Origin: Leptodontidium sp. MPI-SDFR-AT-0119
Taxonomy: Eukaryota; Ascomycota; Leotiomycetes; Helotiales; Leptodontidiaceae
Reading direction: 5' to 3'
Length of the DNA stretch: 64,000 nt
Assembly (NCBI GenBank): GCA_020726505.1
Contig: JAHLEZ010000008.1
Location: 1,178,001-1,242,000, forward strand
The notes under the pieces were generated by a model. It was not told the origin of the DNA and ran no database searches. It saw nothing but the letters and a program-made list of their open reading frames with translations. Made by a program: the position numbers and the translations under genes. How positions within the stretch are numbered: the stretch's first letter is position 1; the number at the start of each line of letters is the position of its first letter. Shown piece by piece: positions 34,888 through 45,586 of this stretch.

Positions 34888-36807
34888 TCACCCACATCCT
34901 TCATTTCCCCTGAAGAACCTAGTAAGATGACTCTTTGGGCCCTTGACTTGATTCGGACCAAGCACATCTTGGGCACAGGAGATTTCCGTCCTGATACGCG
35001 CCGTGCCGTCTTTTCCATGAGTTGGTGCAGAGAAGAAGTCTCCATCCGAAGGTCCAGCTGCTCCAGTGTCTTCAGCTGGACTCATGACCCCAGTTTTGGA
35101 ATGCTGGACTAAAATCACTGTGGTCTCGATCTCGAGTTGTTCGAGGCTTTTACGGAGTTTATTGTTGATTTTTCGGACCTATTGTGGTGTGCGGTGTCAG
35201 CAGACTTCCTTCAGGCGGACGAATATAGTCTAGTAGTAGACATACGGATTTCCGAATAGCAAGGCGAGCTTTACTCCCTCTCACTGATGATGTTTCCCTT
35301 CTCTCGAGATCGTTTTCGGGTTCCGAGTCACTGGATTCATCTCGCGATGGCACTCGTGATGGCTGCCTTGTGCCAGTTGATTGAGTCGGTGCCCGGATTG
35401 CAAGGGAGTATTCAGGAGAGCAGCTATCCCTCCCGAATCTGCGCTTACACATATGACCCCAACCGTGACGCCACATTTCATGAAGGACAGGAGCATTGGC
35501 CACAATAGTCTAGATTTTGTCAGTGTCACTCTTGATCAAGTTGCAAAGGACTAACCGCAACGAAGCACTCAATCTAGCGAAACACAGGGTCAGCTCAGCC
35601 TGACAGAATGCCATTGCTTTATAACTTACCTGAGCCCAGACCAGCTTGTTCTGTGTTGTCAAGTCTCCCAGGACAATGAGCATTCGCAGCACAGAAATGA
35701 AGATCAACTTTCGATGAGGTTAGCTTCATGCTGGGACTCAAGGGGAAGGATCTCGTACGAAAACTCCACCAAGAAAGAGACCCGACATTTCGATTTTGTG
35801 CCTAGGTCATAAATCAGCTCACCGGTCTCATGCTGAAGGCGGTTGCAGATCGAATGCGATTTTGGCAGGTTCAGGGTCATCTTACTTCAGCGAGAGACAG
35901 GCTCGTAGCAGGAGGGGAATTGGAACAGCCATGATGAACACATCCGTCGAGATATTGAGCTGGAATGGTCAGCTTTCAGAAATGGTTTCAAGAACATTTT
36001 CCGTACTGATTCCATCATAATGACCTCGACTACCTACATGATGCATTAATATGGGTCATGTTTTCATGCGAATCCAGGACATACAGCTTTCTACAACCAA
36101 TTAGCCGACGCCCATAATCGCACAGGAGGTACACTTGCAGCACATTCAGGAGCATCCGGCAGAACCTGCCAGTACAGCTCGATTGGACGACATTCCAAAA
36201 ATAAAGTGGCTATAGACAGAATCCAAGTCGCAAGCACAGTTCCAGCAACAATCTTCACGAGGAGCAACTCGAACGTTCTGACTGAGAGTCGCGTGTAGTA
36301 TATCAACTATCGGCATCGTTAGGATCACCTAATTTCTGATCCTCGCAGTTGACGCCTACAATGCAAGCTTTCAAACACCAGAGGTATGTGACGTAGAAGA
36401 CCCGACCGACAAGTACGAGTTTCGAGCCGAGAGTGACTGGACCCATGTCAGCAGAGATTCATATCCTCTTTACAGGCATGCAATTGCTTACTTCTCACCG
36501 CTGCATCGTCGGTCAACTTATCAGGTTCCGTCTGCGTGGTATTGATGCCATTGTAAACCTGTTCACACCCCATCAGCCAACTTCTCTCCCTCGTTGACCT
36601 CTTCCATGTGTCACCACACCCTGGAGTACGCACCACAATCGGATACGTCGCCGTAAAAACCACATAAAATATTATCGAGACCAACATAAGCCAATCATCT
36701 GGTAGGGACTTTTCGTGCTTCAGCCGTCGGAGAAAGGTGCGTGAGAGGATAATTAGGAACGAGGCCGCTGTGAGGGCGATGGCGCTATTCACGACCGCTT
36801 GTTCCAT
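34888..36807 (-). CDS. Fungal rhodopsin-like integral membrane protein (multi-exon)
   Basis: Seven-helix membrane protein of the fungal rhodopsin-like type (family including satratoxin-cluster SC4-like proteins). Readable exons in order: MEQAVVNSAIALTAASFLII.. with YPIVV (from 36807); YNGINTTQTEPDKLTDDAAVR; ITLGSKLVLVGRVFYVTYLWCLKACI; LIYYTRLSVRTFELLLVKIVAGTVLATW..CRPIELYWQVLPDAPECAA; LNISTDVFIMAVPIPLLLRACLSL; KLIFISVLRMLIVLGDLTTQNKLVWAQ; IECFVA; TIVANAPVLHEMWRHG... ; and a hydrophilic C-terminal tail ending at 34888. The join between ECAA and LNISTD (about 35960-36140) could not be resolved and may be damaged. These proteins lack a known ligand in most fungi and are often near accessory or secondary-metabolism genes. 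Exon borders are approximate. Confidence 0.65.
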
Positions 36808-37168
36808 CGTGCACCAAGGATGAGCGTGTGTGAGCGAAAATAATGAGGAGAGAGTTGAGGATTAGGAGTTGTCCCATCGTGGAAGTGTAGTAAGAAGTCT
36901 AGATATTTTGAAATATTGGTTGGAATGACGAGGAAGGTGATTGGGAAGGTGCGTCTGTTGTGAAGTCCGGTCTCGATCTCCGAAGGACTTACTGTATTGA
37001 CGAGGAAGGAATATTGGACTCGAGAAGAAACTCCGGCAACGAATGGAAAGCATCAAGGCAACATTGATATATTCATCATCATCTTGGAACAAGTACCACT
37101 TTTTGTAGGCTTTACGTAGGTTGCTCAAAGATACACAGGTGAGGGTGATCGGACCAATTCCGCTTCAA
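36808..37168. other. Intergenic, no gene seen
   Basis: About 360 bp between the rhodopsin-like gene start and the O-methyltransferase pseudogene. A minus-strand frame here (36862-37128) has no recognisable features. Confidence 0.4.
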
Positions 37169-38590
37169 TTACACTCTCAACCGAATGAGAAGGTTTCCAA
37201 TCTTGACAACATTCAGCCCTGATTTCCCAATGAGATACGCCCACTCGCTCTCTGTCTTCTCCTTTGCCGACAGACACGCCATCATCGTGATATCCGACAC
37301 AGTCACCCTTGCCAGCGGCTTTACGCTACTGATCAAGCTCTCATGGATAGGAAGTCTGGAATATCCCTTCGCCATCGCACCAACGACATTCCCCAGGATC
37401 TTAGAGACCAACTCATCTGTCCAGTCGTGGAGAACGTACGCATGAAATACACGCGAGCGCCTTTCACAGGTTCAGGCATGAAGAAATCGTACGGTTAGAC
37501 GGAGATCGCTTCGTCCACTTTCACGTCTTAAATAACGTCAGGGAGATCTTGTAGGATGAGACTGCCTCTAGAATCTCGGGATGGAAAAGACGGAACTTCT
37601 CTAGGTCTTGACCTTTGCTTCCCCCGATGTCAACCACAAGTGCACGTCCAGGCTTTACGCTTTCCACGATGGTTTTCGTAGGACAAACTTCTGTCCAAGG
37701 GGCGTGAAGTTGTACTTTGAGTGACACTCCATTGCGCAGTGGAAGCAGCAGTTAACTGCCACATACAGGTCTTTTCAGGGTGCTGCGCTGAATCGAGGCG
37801 CTAAAGTTGCCCAAATTACAGGGCATGCACGCTAAGAGCACGAGTTCTTCGCTTAATTAGGCTCTCGCTACAAGCTCTTACAGGCTCTGCGCTGACCTGT
37901 TTTGAATGGCAGTTAAGGGGATAGCGGGGTTGGCAGTGAGGTCCTGGAAGAAGTTGTTCGTGGTGGATTTCTATATTGCCAGTTGCCGTTATTGAGGTTG
38001 GTTGGGTTCTTGAATCTAGTGCCTTTGAGGAAACACAGGGGGCTGCTAAACATGGGAGTATTGACACCATGATAGAATTCTCTACATACATTTTCCAACG
38101 CAGAATTGGTAGCCAAGGCGGTAGCCCTAGGTGTTAGAGTGAATGTATCTTCAGCTATTTCGAAGACTAGGTGTTGTCCAGAGATCTGCCTCATCAATCT
38201 CTCTAATCATTCAATCTCTCTAATCATTCAATCTCTCTAATCATTCAATCGAATCGCTATCGATATTTGAGATTTTGAAAACCGACTCCCGTCATTCCAC
38301 GTACTTATAAGCACCTCATCGGCACCTGTGAGCTCAGTTAAGTCCGTACAGGTCTTCCATTCCCCTCCACATTCAGCCCAATTTTTGAAAAGACCTGCAT
38401 CTATCAACATTTTCGCCAAAGCATTGGTCGTTTCACTGACCTAATTATGCTCCTAGACGATATCCCAAGGCGATTATTTCCTGAGAGTTTCGAAAAGCGC
38501 ATCCCTGACGCGGACTCGCTCCTCATCATTGGCAAAGGATATCTCGTTGACCCCCTCAAGGGTTGCCAACAGCTGCCTGGCGGAAGTCAT
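37169..38590 (-). pseudogene. O-methyltransferase pseudogene with RIP-like nonsense changes
   Basis: Family blocks of a fungal O-methyltransferase occur in the right order but in different frames. The N-terminus MTSARQLLATLEGVNEISF at 38590 is followed by LRK-stop-SPWDIV-stop-EHN-stop-V, where relatives have Trp at the last two stops (TGG to TAG). Then come the LIDAGLFKNW helix region, an FEIAEDTFTLTPRATALATN block, VNTPMFSSPLCFLKG, the SAM site LVVDIGGSKGQDLEKFRLFHPEI (37521-37727), and VLHDWTDE plus DITMMACLSAKEKTESEW (37169-37440). At least one 1-base frameshift precedes VLHDWTDE, and the middle is scrambled. A 17-bp tandem triplication lies inside. It is broken beyond function; no repair is attempted here. 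Confidence 0.8.
38198..38250. repeat. Three tandem copies of a 17-bp unit
   Basis: The unit AATCTCTCTAATCATTC is repeated three times in a row. It lies in the O-methyltransferase pseudogene between the LIDAGLF region and the FEIAEDTF block and adds in-frame stops there, so it probably arose after the gene lost function by replication slippage. Confidence 0.85.
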
Positions 38591-40216
38591 CTTCCGCTAC
38601 AAAGACTAATAGCGATCTAAAGGAACCGAGAGTTATTGATTTTACAATATGCGGCACTAAAAGAGGTATTAGGGTTTCTATTGCGTTTTTGAAAATTATC
38701 GTATTAATGGGTAGTTCACTTAATAAAGCTACTAAGTAATGCTTATATAATAAACTAAAGCTCCTAAGCTTTCCTCCTTTAAGTAAAGATTTTAAAGCAA
38801 TATAATTGATTTTCGTGCTCGTTTTACAGGCACGTGTAACCTCCGTGGTTTCTAGCTGTCCTCGACTATAATTGTGTCCTCGTTCTCATCTTGCGTACTA
38901 TCGAGTCCGTTTCCCAAGTGAACCAACCCTCTTTAGGGCTCTTCCTTTCGTTAAGGACTTGCTCCTAGAGTTCTGTCCGCGTGGTGGCAATATTGGCGTT
39001 AGCGATGATGGCCTTGCTGGAGTGTTTTACTTCCTAAACAAGTAAGGCTGTGGCAAAGTGCACAGACTAGAATTGTACATTGTTTACCTACTGTATAGTA
39101 CGAGGAAGTACTGGACGATGGCTGAGTCAATCCGGGGAACGCTATACTTTAACTGGACACTTCGACATGTCTGTCAGCCCAAAGTCTTCCGGGAACCCGG
39201 ATGCCCGAATGACACATGGCACTACGGAGTCAATGCGGAGTCAATTGAAGGGGGTGGACACATCGGACAGGCCGCCTGTAAGTGGAGCCTACATTATAGA
39301 ACGCCAAATAATCAACAAACCTCACACTCTTTTATAATGCCTTTTGAGCTTAAATCTTCTAGGACTAATCAACAGCCCTTGTTCACTTGGAAAGTAAGTT
39401 TTCAGTTGCCAATCAGCATTCTTACTTCAGCTAGCAACCCCGTATATTTACTTGACGACATACGAAGTATGATCGACAGACAGGCGGTCGGTCCGATGTG
39501 TCCACCCCCTTTGCCTGAGGGCGGAGGATCCGACCGATCGCCACCGATGGCTTTGCATTCATTTCTTTTTCCTTGTCTGGCCGACCGGATCGCCCAACCA
39601 TCGTCGCCGACCTCCCTATATAAGCCTCGCTGGCCCGAGAGCTTGGATCGGTTTTGAGTTAGCCGAAATGTTATTGGAACGCCAAACAGCCACTCTAATC
39701 CTGTGGCTTAATCCGGGGAAGGCGATGTTCCCATCCTGATATCAGAAAACCAGTCAACAATTGAGATGAGTCAGGTAGTGAATGGTGAAGCGAGCCGTCC
39801 ACCAAGTTTTGATGGGGTTACAGGGTCGCGAGAGGTGGTCACCACCGGAGCCCATGGCACGGGGAGTAAGTATAATGACCTTTCAGCTGTTGCTTTTTAT
39901 GACATTCGTAAATTCTAGACATATTTGTTTGGTCCACCTTCCTGTAAGTGGTATGTCAATTTTTTAATCCACGTTTTCGGGAAACACGGGTCGGGGAATG
40001 ATCGTTGTAAGCGTGGCTTTCACGCCGTCCACACCCCGATGTAGAGCAGTAAAGGAAAGATCGTAAAGCGGCCCAATATTGTGTTCTTTTAAATTGACAT
40101 TAGTGGGGAGATTAGGCTCGCTGGCTGTCGACCTCTGGGTGTATATCAATCGTCTGTCCTACGTGACAGAAAACTCTTGTGATTTTAAACAACGGCAATT
40201 CGTTCAGCTGAACGAC
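38591..40216. other. Accessory intergenic region with an AT-rich island and an inverted repeat
   Basis: 38640-38820 is strongly AT-rich, with CTTTAAGTAAAG-like short motifs, as expected of an old RIP-mutated repeat. The plus frame at 39058-39657 has no domain and overlaps the inverted-repeat element (39248-39511), so it is not called. A TATATAAG box with GC-rich flanks near 39616 looks like a core promoter, but no gene obviously follows. Confidence 0.45.
39248..39511. mobile_element. MITE-like element with about 21-bp perfect terminal inverted repeats
   Basis: The left arm at 39248-39268 (AAGGGGGTGGACACATCGGA plus C) is perfectly complementary to 39491-39511. The next 11 bases inward on each side (GCCGCCTGT type) match again with two differences, giving arms of about 32 bp on a 264-bp element. 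There is no clear target duplication and no transposase. The tip AAGGGGGTGG resembles that of the 1821-2075 element (AAGAGGGTGG). Confidence 0.6.
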
Positions 40217-41410
40217 ATGGATCCTTCTGTCCCAGACACCAACTTCGCACCGAAGTATTTGATCCCATGCGGCGTGTTAGGGAGCATAGCATTTGGCCTT
40301 TGCGTTACGAGGATCTATACTCGTGTGCGTCCTGTGTGTTTGCTTACCTGGGCTGACTATCTGATCGCTATTGCACAGGTAAGCCAACGAGCCGAAAATG
40401 CCAATATCTATCTCACATTATATGTATAATAACCCCAGACCCAGATACTTTCCTTAGCTGGCTATCTCACCGCAGCAGGAGCAGCCGCCCACGGATGGGG
40501 CCATCTCAGCTCCTACGTGTCTGAACACAACAGAATACTTGCCTTCAAATACGTCTTCGCAACGGCGCTCCTGTGGGTAATTTCCATAGGCCTGGTTAGG
40601 ATATCGGTCGCGTTCTCTCTGCTGCAATTTAGCAGTTCCAAGATCTGGAAAGGTATCCTGTGGACGTTAATCACTATCCAAGTCATGATATCCACTGGTT
40701 TGCTTATGTTCATGTTGTTTAACTGTCGTCCCTTGCGGGCCTTTTGGGAACCGGTCGCTCATGCTCAGTGCTGGAGTCGGAAATATGCAATGGTATTTGA
40801 CTGGGTTTCTTCAGGTAACTACTTTAGTCTCCACCTCCTATTTCGAAGCTGATCATGGCCAGTGACTGTCATCCTGATCGACTTCATCCTCGCTCTTATG
40901 CCTATTCAGCTTATTCGGATACTTCACCGGCCTCTTCCAGAAAAGATTCTTATCAGCTGTCTCATGGCAATGGGACTCCTCGCAACCGCTATCGCAGCCA
41001 TCAAGATGACTACTTTCCATGGCGCATTCCTAGGTGACCCGCTCTCGTCAACTGTTATGGGTTCCCTTTGGGCCAAGCTAGAGGAGCAGGTGGGTATTAC
41101 TGCCGCTTGCATTCCCTGCCTCAAGGCGCCTGCTGAGAGATTCCTGCGTCGTGTTGGAATTTTGGCGACCAGGTTAGGACAGAGCGCCGAGTTGCCGAGC
41201 TTTGTTGTGCCGAAGAGTCGAAATTTTGCGACTTTGCGGGTAGGTAGTGAAGAGGCAATGCCAGATGGCGATATTGGGTTGGTCGATTCTACGAAGAGTG
41301 CTTGGACTGGCAATACGGTTGGGGTTACTTCTTTTGACACTGCGGTAGAGAGTGAGAGTAGAAGTGCAGGGACGGAGAGGACTGGATCTGAGCGCTGGAA
41401 AAGTATCTAG
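40217..41410 (+). CDS. Fungal rhodopsin-like integral membrane protein
   Basis: Three exons, 40217-40378, 40439-40814 and 40863-41410, give 361 residues. Predicted helices include LIPCGVLGSIAFGLCVTRIY, ADYLIAIAQ-TQILSLAGYL, YVFATALLWVISIGLVRISVAFSLLQF, GILWTLITIQVMISTGLLMF, VTVILIDFILALMPIQLIRIL and ILISCLMAMGLLATAIAAIK. The loop FNCRPLRAFWEPVAHAQCW carries the C-RP--W pattern typical of the family. The cytoplasmic tail is hydrophilic and Ser-rich. The second intron is 48 nt. An in-frame ATG at 40079 would add 46 residues without hydrophobic character, so 40217 is preferred. Ligand and function are unknown. It is a diverged paralogue of the gene at 34888-36807. Confidence 0.8.
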
Positions 41411-43055
41411 CAGTTTATTCACACCATTCCCAAACTCGCTGTTGCGGGAATTGAAATCGTCGCCGCTATGTCCGAATAGTGCAGAAATTTAGCGGTCCTG
41501 GCGAGAGAACTTGAAGGACTTCCAGCAATGAGGATAGGCGCAGGATCAGCGAAATTGGGGTCAATCCAATGAGGAGGGCTGGCTTCGATCGGGGTCTCAG
41601 CAAACCTCCGGGCATCCATACTCAAGTATGTCCGCCAAGATTTTATATTTTTGATTCTGCAATCAAGCCAAGGTTGAACGTAGATTAGGAAGAGATAGTT
41701 CTATATATCTAGTCGGATAAGCAGGATTTACTTTCCAAAGTGTTGATTTATGTTACCTCTTCATAAGCTCTCCAGAAAGATCCTTTGAAGCAGGTGTCTC
41801 AAGACAACATTGCCGCGTGCTTGGTCGAATGTGGTACGAAATATCCTACCTGTCTCCTACTCCTTGGTATAAGCTCGCAGCTCTGCCACATCGCGAAAGG
41901 TCTGAACTTTGTCCTTGCTACGGCTTCGTCCCTATTCAATCAAAGCAACAACATGGACGTGTGTGCCTTGGGCAGCCTATTGATCGAATTTTCCGCCAGG
42001 CAGTTCTGTTTAACCTGCTGCTCTCTTTTGGGCTACACAGACTTGCTGACCACAGAAGATCCAGTATTAGGATCATAGAATGGCTTGTCCACCGCTAATC
42101 AATTTCCGTAGCTGTTGGCTCACATGTGCTTCCATATTAAGTCGCTCTATCACGGCATTATTGACAGCGTCCAAGAAGGCTAGAGGTAGTACAGCGAGGC
42201 TAGCAAAATTCGTCTCCGGTGAAGTGAGTTGCCTTCTTACTTATGCAATTTACTTTAAAGATCAAAACTAAGGCTTATTTAAACCCAAGCTCGGCTTTTC
42301 CTCAAAGTCAATGTTCTGAAATAATTTAGAGACTTTGAACGGGCTCTCTCTCATTCATGGAGCGATGGCTACCTACCTACCTGAGAAGTTATCGCTTTAC
42401 CGGAGATGAATTTGGCTAGCCTCGCAGGGTGCCAATCCACTAAGTAATACGAAACACTATCAAGGCCCTCTTTACTGATAATCTCAGTCCGGGTCGATAT
42501 CGGTAACTATTAGGCAGACCTCAAGTTCTGCTGGAGAGGTGACGTCAGAAGTGGTGTTACTTCCAGAAGAGCTGGTAAGTCTGGCGTCGAGAGAAATGCG
42601 AAATGTCCTATTATCCTCTTCACTATCCTCGTCATCGCCTGATGGCGGCGGAGATGGCTGCGATAGGTCGTTACGGGAGACTGTCGAGCGGCCATAAGCG
42701 CCGTACCGTCAGTGTATCGATAATCAAGAGCTTGATTTTGATTATTAGGAAAATATAATCAAAATAAAATTAAATATTTAATTTTAAAATCAATTACATG
42801 ATTATTTTTAGTGTTAAATAGCTATTTAATGAACATTTCATGTCAAAAATAGCTTTTATATCACGTGAATAAAAATCAATTAATAATTAATTATATAGTT
42901 TGGTTATAAGAAAAGACTTATTCAAGATCGTGGTTGAAATCGAACTCGTTGTTTGGTTGTTGATTTGAGTTTGATTTAATTATCCCCCACACACTGCGTA
43001 CCGTGACGCGGTGCGGCACAGTCGACCTTCGGCCTCCGAAATATTGGAAACCTCG
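41411..43055. other. Intergenic with an AT-rich island
   Basis: 41411-42700 has only unrecognised short frames (the largest, 41785-42078, is about 97 residues and Cys/Leu-rich, with no domain). 42720-42960 is extremely AT-rich, with long AATTAAAT-type runs, consistent with a decayed RIP-mutated repeat. The kinase gene starts right after it. Confidence 0.45.
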
Positions 43056-44356
43056 ATGGAGCCCGCCACAGCCGTATCCTCTGAAGATGAGGAGTGGGAC
43101 AGCGACGAACTTGACGAGCGTGATGAGATAGAGGCGAATAGTGAGCCCGTCGACCGGTACGACAGCAAGTTGTACTATCCTCTGACCATAGGGGAAGTTC
43201 TTGACAAGAGATACAAGATTGTGCACAAGCTCGGCTGGGGCGGTTGTTCTACTGTGTGGATGGCCCACGACACAAGAGAAAGAAAATATGTGGCTCTCAA
43301 GATTCTGACTTCGGCCATGCGTGGACATCGCCATGGAGAATCAGATGCAATCAATGAGCACTTACAGGGCCAAAGGAAGTCCAATCTGGTTACGTACCAC
43401 GAGGCGTTTGTGCTTCTTGCCGGCAAAGGATTGCATGTACATCGCGTACTGGTGTTTCCCGTAATGGGCCCGAGTCTTGATGACACTTGTGGCTTGGGAA
43501 TGCCAACCTCTACTCATATGCATTATCGCATGTCTGCAGCATGGCAGTTACTATTGAGTTTGAAGGATCTACACAAAGCCAAAGTAGTGCACCGCGGTAA
43601 ACCAAAACCATTTCTCTCATCTCGCTCCGGAAATTAGTGCTAACGCATTTGAAAGATTTAAACCCAGGAGCCGTAATGTGGGGAATGGAGAGCCTTGACG
43701 AGTACGACACGACTGACATATATCAACACCTCGGTCGACCAAGACAGTTTGATCTAGGGAGGTTGTGGAAACGAGGAGACCTTGTGAAGCCAATGACGAT
43801 CCCTGAGACGTTGCGTGAGGACAATATCTATCTCGGCGATTTTGGGATGGCCATTAAAGATGGTACGCCAGTAACCACCAAGGTGCAAACGCCGGCCATT
43901 TTCTGTGCTCCGGAGAGGTTTCATAAAGCGGACCCAAGTTTCGCTAGCGACATGTGGAGCTACATGTGTATTTTTGCATGGCTTTATCTTGGCTTCCATC
44001 CTGTTCGCGGTCGCGGAGGTGTTCAAGTTATGTCTGATTTGGTCGATACATTAGGCCCATTACCTGAAAAATGGCGCGGCGATTTTAAGTATTATGACCA
44101 GCAAGGTGACGACGGGTGGTATGACCAGAGCCGGGTGCCTGTCGAACACGAGACCCTGATGTCCGAGGTAGCGCGCAGGCAGCCTGCGGTCAGCCAAGAG
44201 GAGCAGGAATTGGTTGTGAGAGTTTTTGAGAAGGTGTTTTGCTTTGAGCCTACATCCCGCTGGACCGCTGCGCAGTTGCTAGAGAACCCTGACTTCATTG
44301 ATCTTATGGGACGTTATTATTTCTGGATATGGAGGATGTTGGACGTAGTGATTTAG
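43056..44356 (+). CDS. SRPK-like protein kinase
   Basis: Two exons, 43056-43596 and 43656-44356, give 413 residues. Kinase motifs are complete: LGWGGCSTVW (Gly loop), YVALKIL (Lys), VVHRDLN (catalytic loop, formed across the splice), YLGDFGMAI (DFG) and FCAPERFHKADPSFASDMWSY (APE and F helix). The segment EHLQGQRKSNLVTYHEAFVL, the YYPLTIGEVLDKRYKIVHKLG start and GPSLDD are typical of the SR-protein kinase group. The spacer between lobes is very short and the acidic N-terminus small, as in the many accessory SRPK-like kinases of filamentous fungi rather than core Sky1. The substrate is unknown. The start context next to an AT-rich island, and no orthologous core neighbours, suggest an accessory gene. 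Confidence 0.82.
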
Positions 44357-44795
44357 ATGGGAGGGATGCATTCTGGTGTGCCTTAGGAGGCCACCGTAGT
44401 AGCAACCTCAACCAACCCGTCTGCTTCTGCAACCCTCCTAACTATTAGCCTCCTCCAACATCAATATTAAATCTCCTCCAGCCTTCTCCAACCTCTTCTA
44501 ACCTCAACCTCCTTATAACGACCGTCCAATTGCGCCTCGATGTCGGAGTCTCTTCAAAAATGACAATATTCTGCCCACTGTACCGCGTACTTCATCCTGA
44601 GGGACCGATGAAAGGCTTCTTAAATTTTGAATAGCTCCTGAGACTGGTGAGAGTCGAAAACAAACCAGAATGGGGCGGGGCTGAGACTTCATTCACTAAT
44701 GTCCATAGTGTAAGATTATTGGTTATCTATCTATTTGCAGGTAGTCTGCCTCTTATTTATGATTCATACGTCCTCCTTATTCCTCTGAATCAAGT
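44357..44795. other. Intergenic, C/T-rich
   Basis: A run of CCTCCAAC and CCTCTAAC-like words near 44395-44520 forms a loose pyrimidine-rich low-complexity tract. No gene was seen. Confidence 0.4.
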
Positions 44796-45101
44796 TTGTT
44801 TTCTTCTGTGTTTAGAAAGATGCTTCTCGACATCTTCGGGCAACATCCCGTCCCATACCTCAACATCCTAGCAGAAGGTGCCATCCTCCTAATCTACACC
44901 TCTTTACCAACACTAGGTCCCTTATTCTGTCACGCCAGAGAAACACTCAGCAGCACCTACGAAAACGACAGCCGCCACCAACCAGGCACCGAAAGATATG
45001 AACGACCAGACGGAAAAGCCGGGCGTGGCAGCTGGGTTAATTTGAAGGGACATAGATTGAAGGATTTGGAGCGAGCGGAGAGGATGAGGATAAGGGGGTA
45101 A
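44796..45101 (+). pseudogene. Probable C-terminal fragment of a rhodopsin-like membrane protein
   Basis: An acceptor-like TTTAG at about 44811-44815 precedes KMLLDIFGQHPVPYLNILAEG, then AILLIYTSLPTLGPLF, which looks like the last helix of the fungal rhodopsin-like family, and a charged tail with ERPDGKAGRGSWVNLKGHRL to a stop at 45101. No exons for the other helices were found in the 440 bp upstream, after the kinase gene. I therefore read it as a stranded last exon. The family call is from memory of the tail pattern and is uncertain. Confidence 0.4.
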
Positions 45102-45586
45102 GAGTGTGGATGAAGTGCCGCTTGTTGAAGTTGAGGTTGAGGGTGAGGGGGTGAAGACAGCGTTTTGATGATGGAATTTGGGAGAGGTGAGGTGGGAGGG
45201 ATGAGGTGTGTATATTGGAGTGGAGATGGAGATGCGAGGATGGGTTGGGTGCAATGTGGCTTGCTATGATGATATGATATATGAAGAGTATAATTAAGAT
45301 GGCGAAGGTACTTGATCAGTACCGAGAATAAAATAATAGACAGCGAAGGGTATCTCAGCGTTCAGGTCGAGTGTAGTGAACAGCTAAGCGAGAATTTGGA
45401 GTTGCAGTGCGGAATCAACGGTTCACTTGTTCGCCTCGTTTTGGTATGATGACTCTACTTGCAGGAACAAGAAATAAGCAAGTTGCAAATATATTTTTCT
45501 AGGTACTGACCCATTGAGAACTCATAATACCGTTTAACTCTCTTACCAAGGCCAGTTTTTCCGCTTTCAACTTCACCTTAGTGAGC
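45102..45586. other. Intergenic, no gene seen
   Basis: About 480 bp of G/A-rich then AT-rich sequence between the fragment above and the end of the GH3-GNAT gene. Confidence 0.45.

Noticed and set aside
39058..39657. Plus-strand frame of 199 codons
   Set aside because: It runs through the inverted-repeat element and shows no conserved motif; more likely a chance frame in repeat-derived DNA.
41419..41625. Minus-strand frame of 68 codons at the end of the second rhodopsin-like gene
   Set aside because: Protein-like composition, but no upstream exon or domain, and it lies in the probable 3' untranslated region of the plus-strand gene.
41785..42098. Overlapping plus-strand frames of about 95 codons
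   Set aside because: The composition is somewhat protein-like and a decayed regulator was considered, but no motif, start context or splice partner supports a gene.
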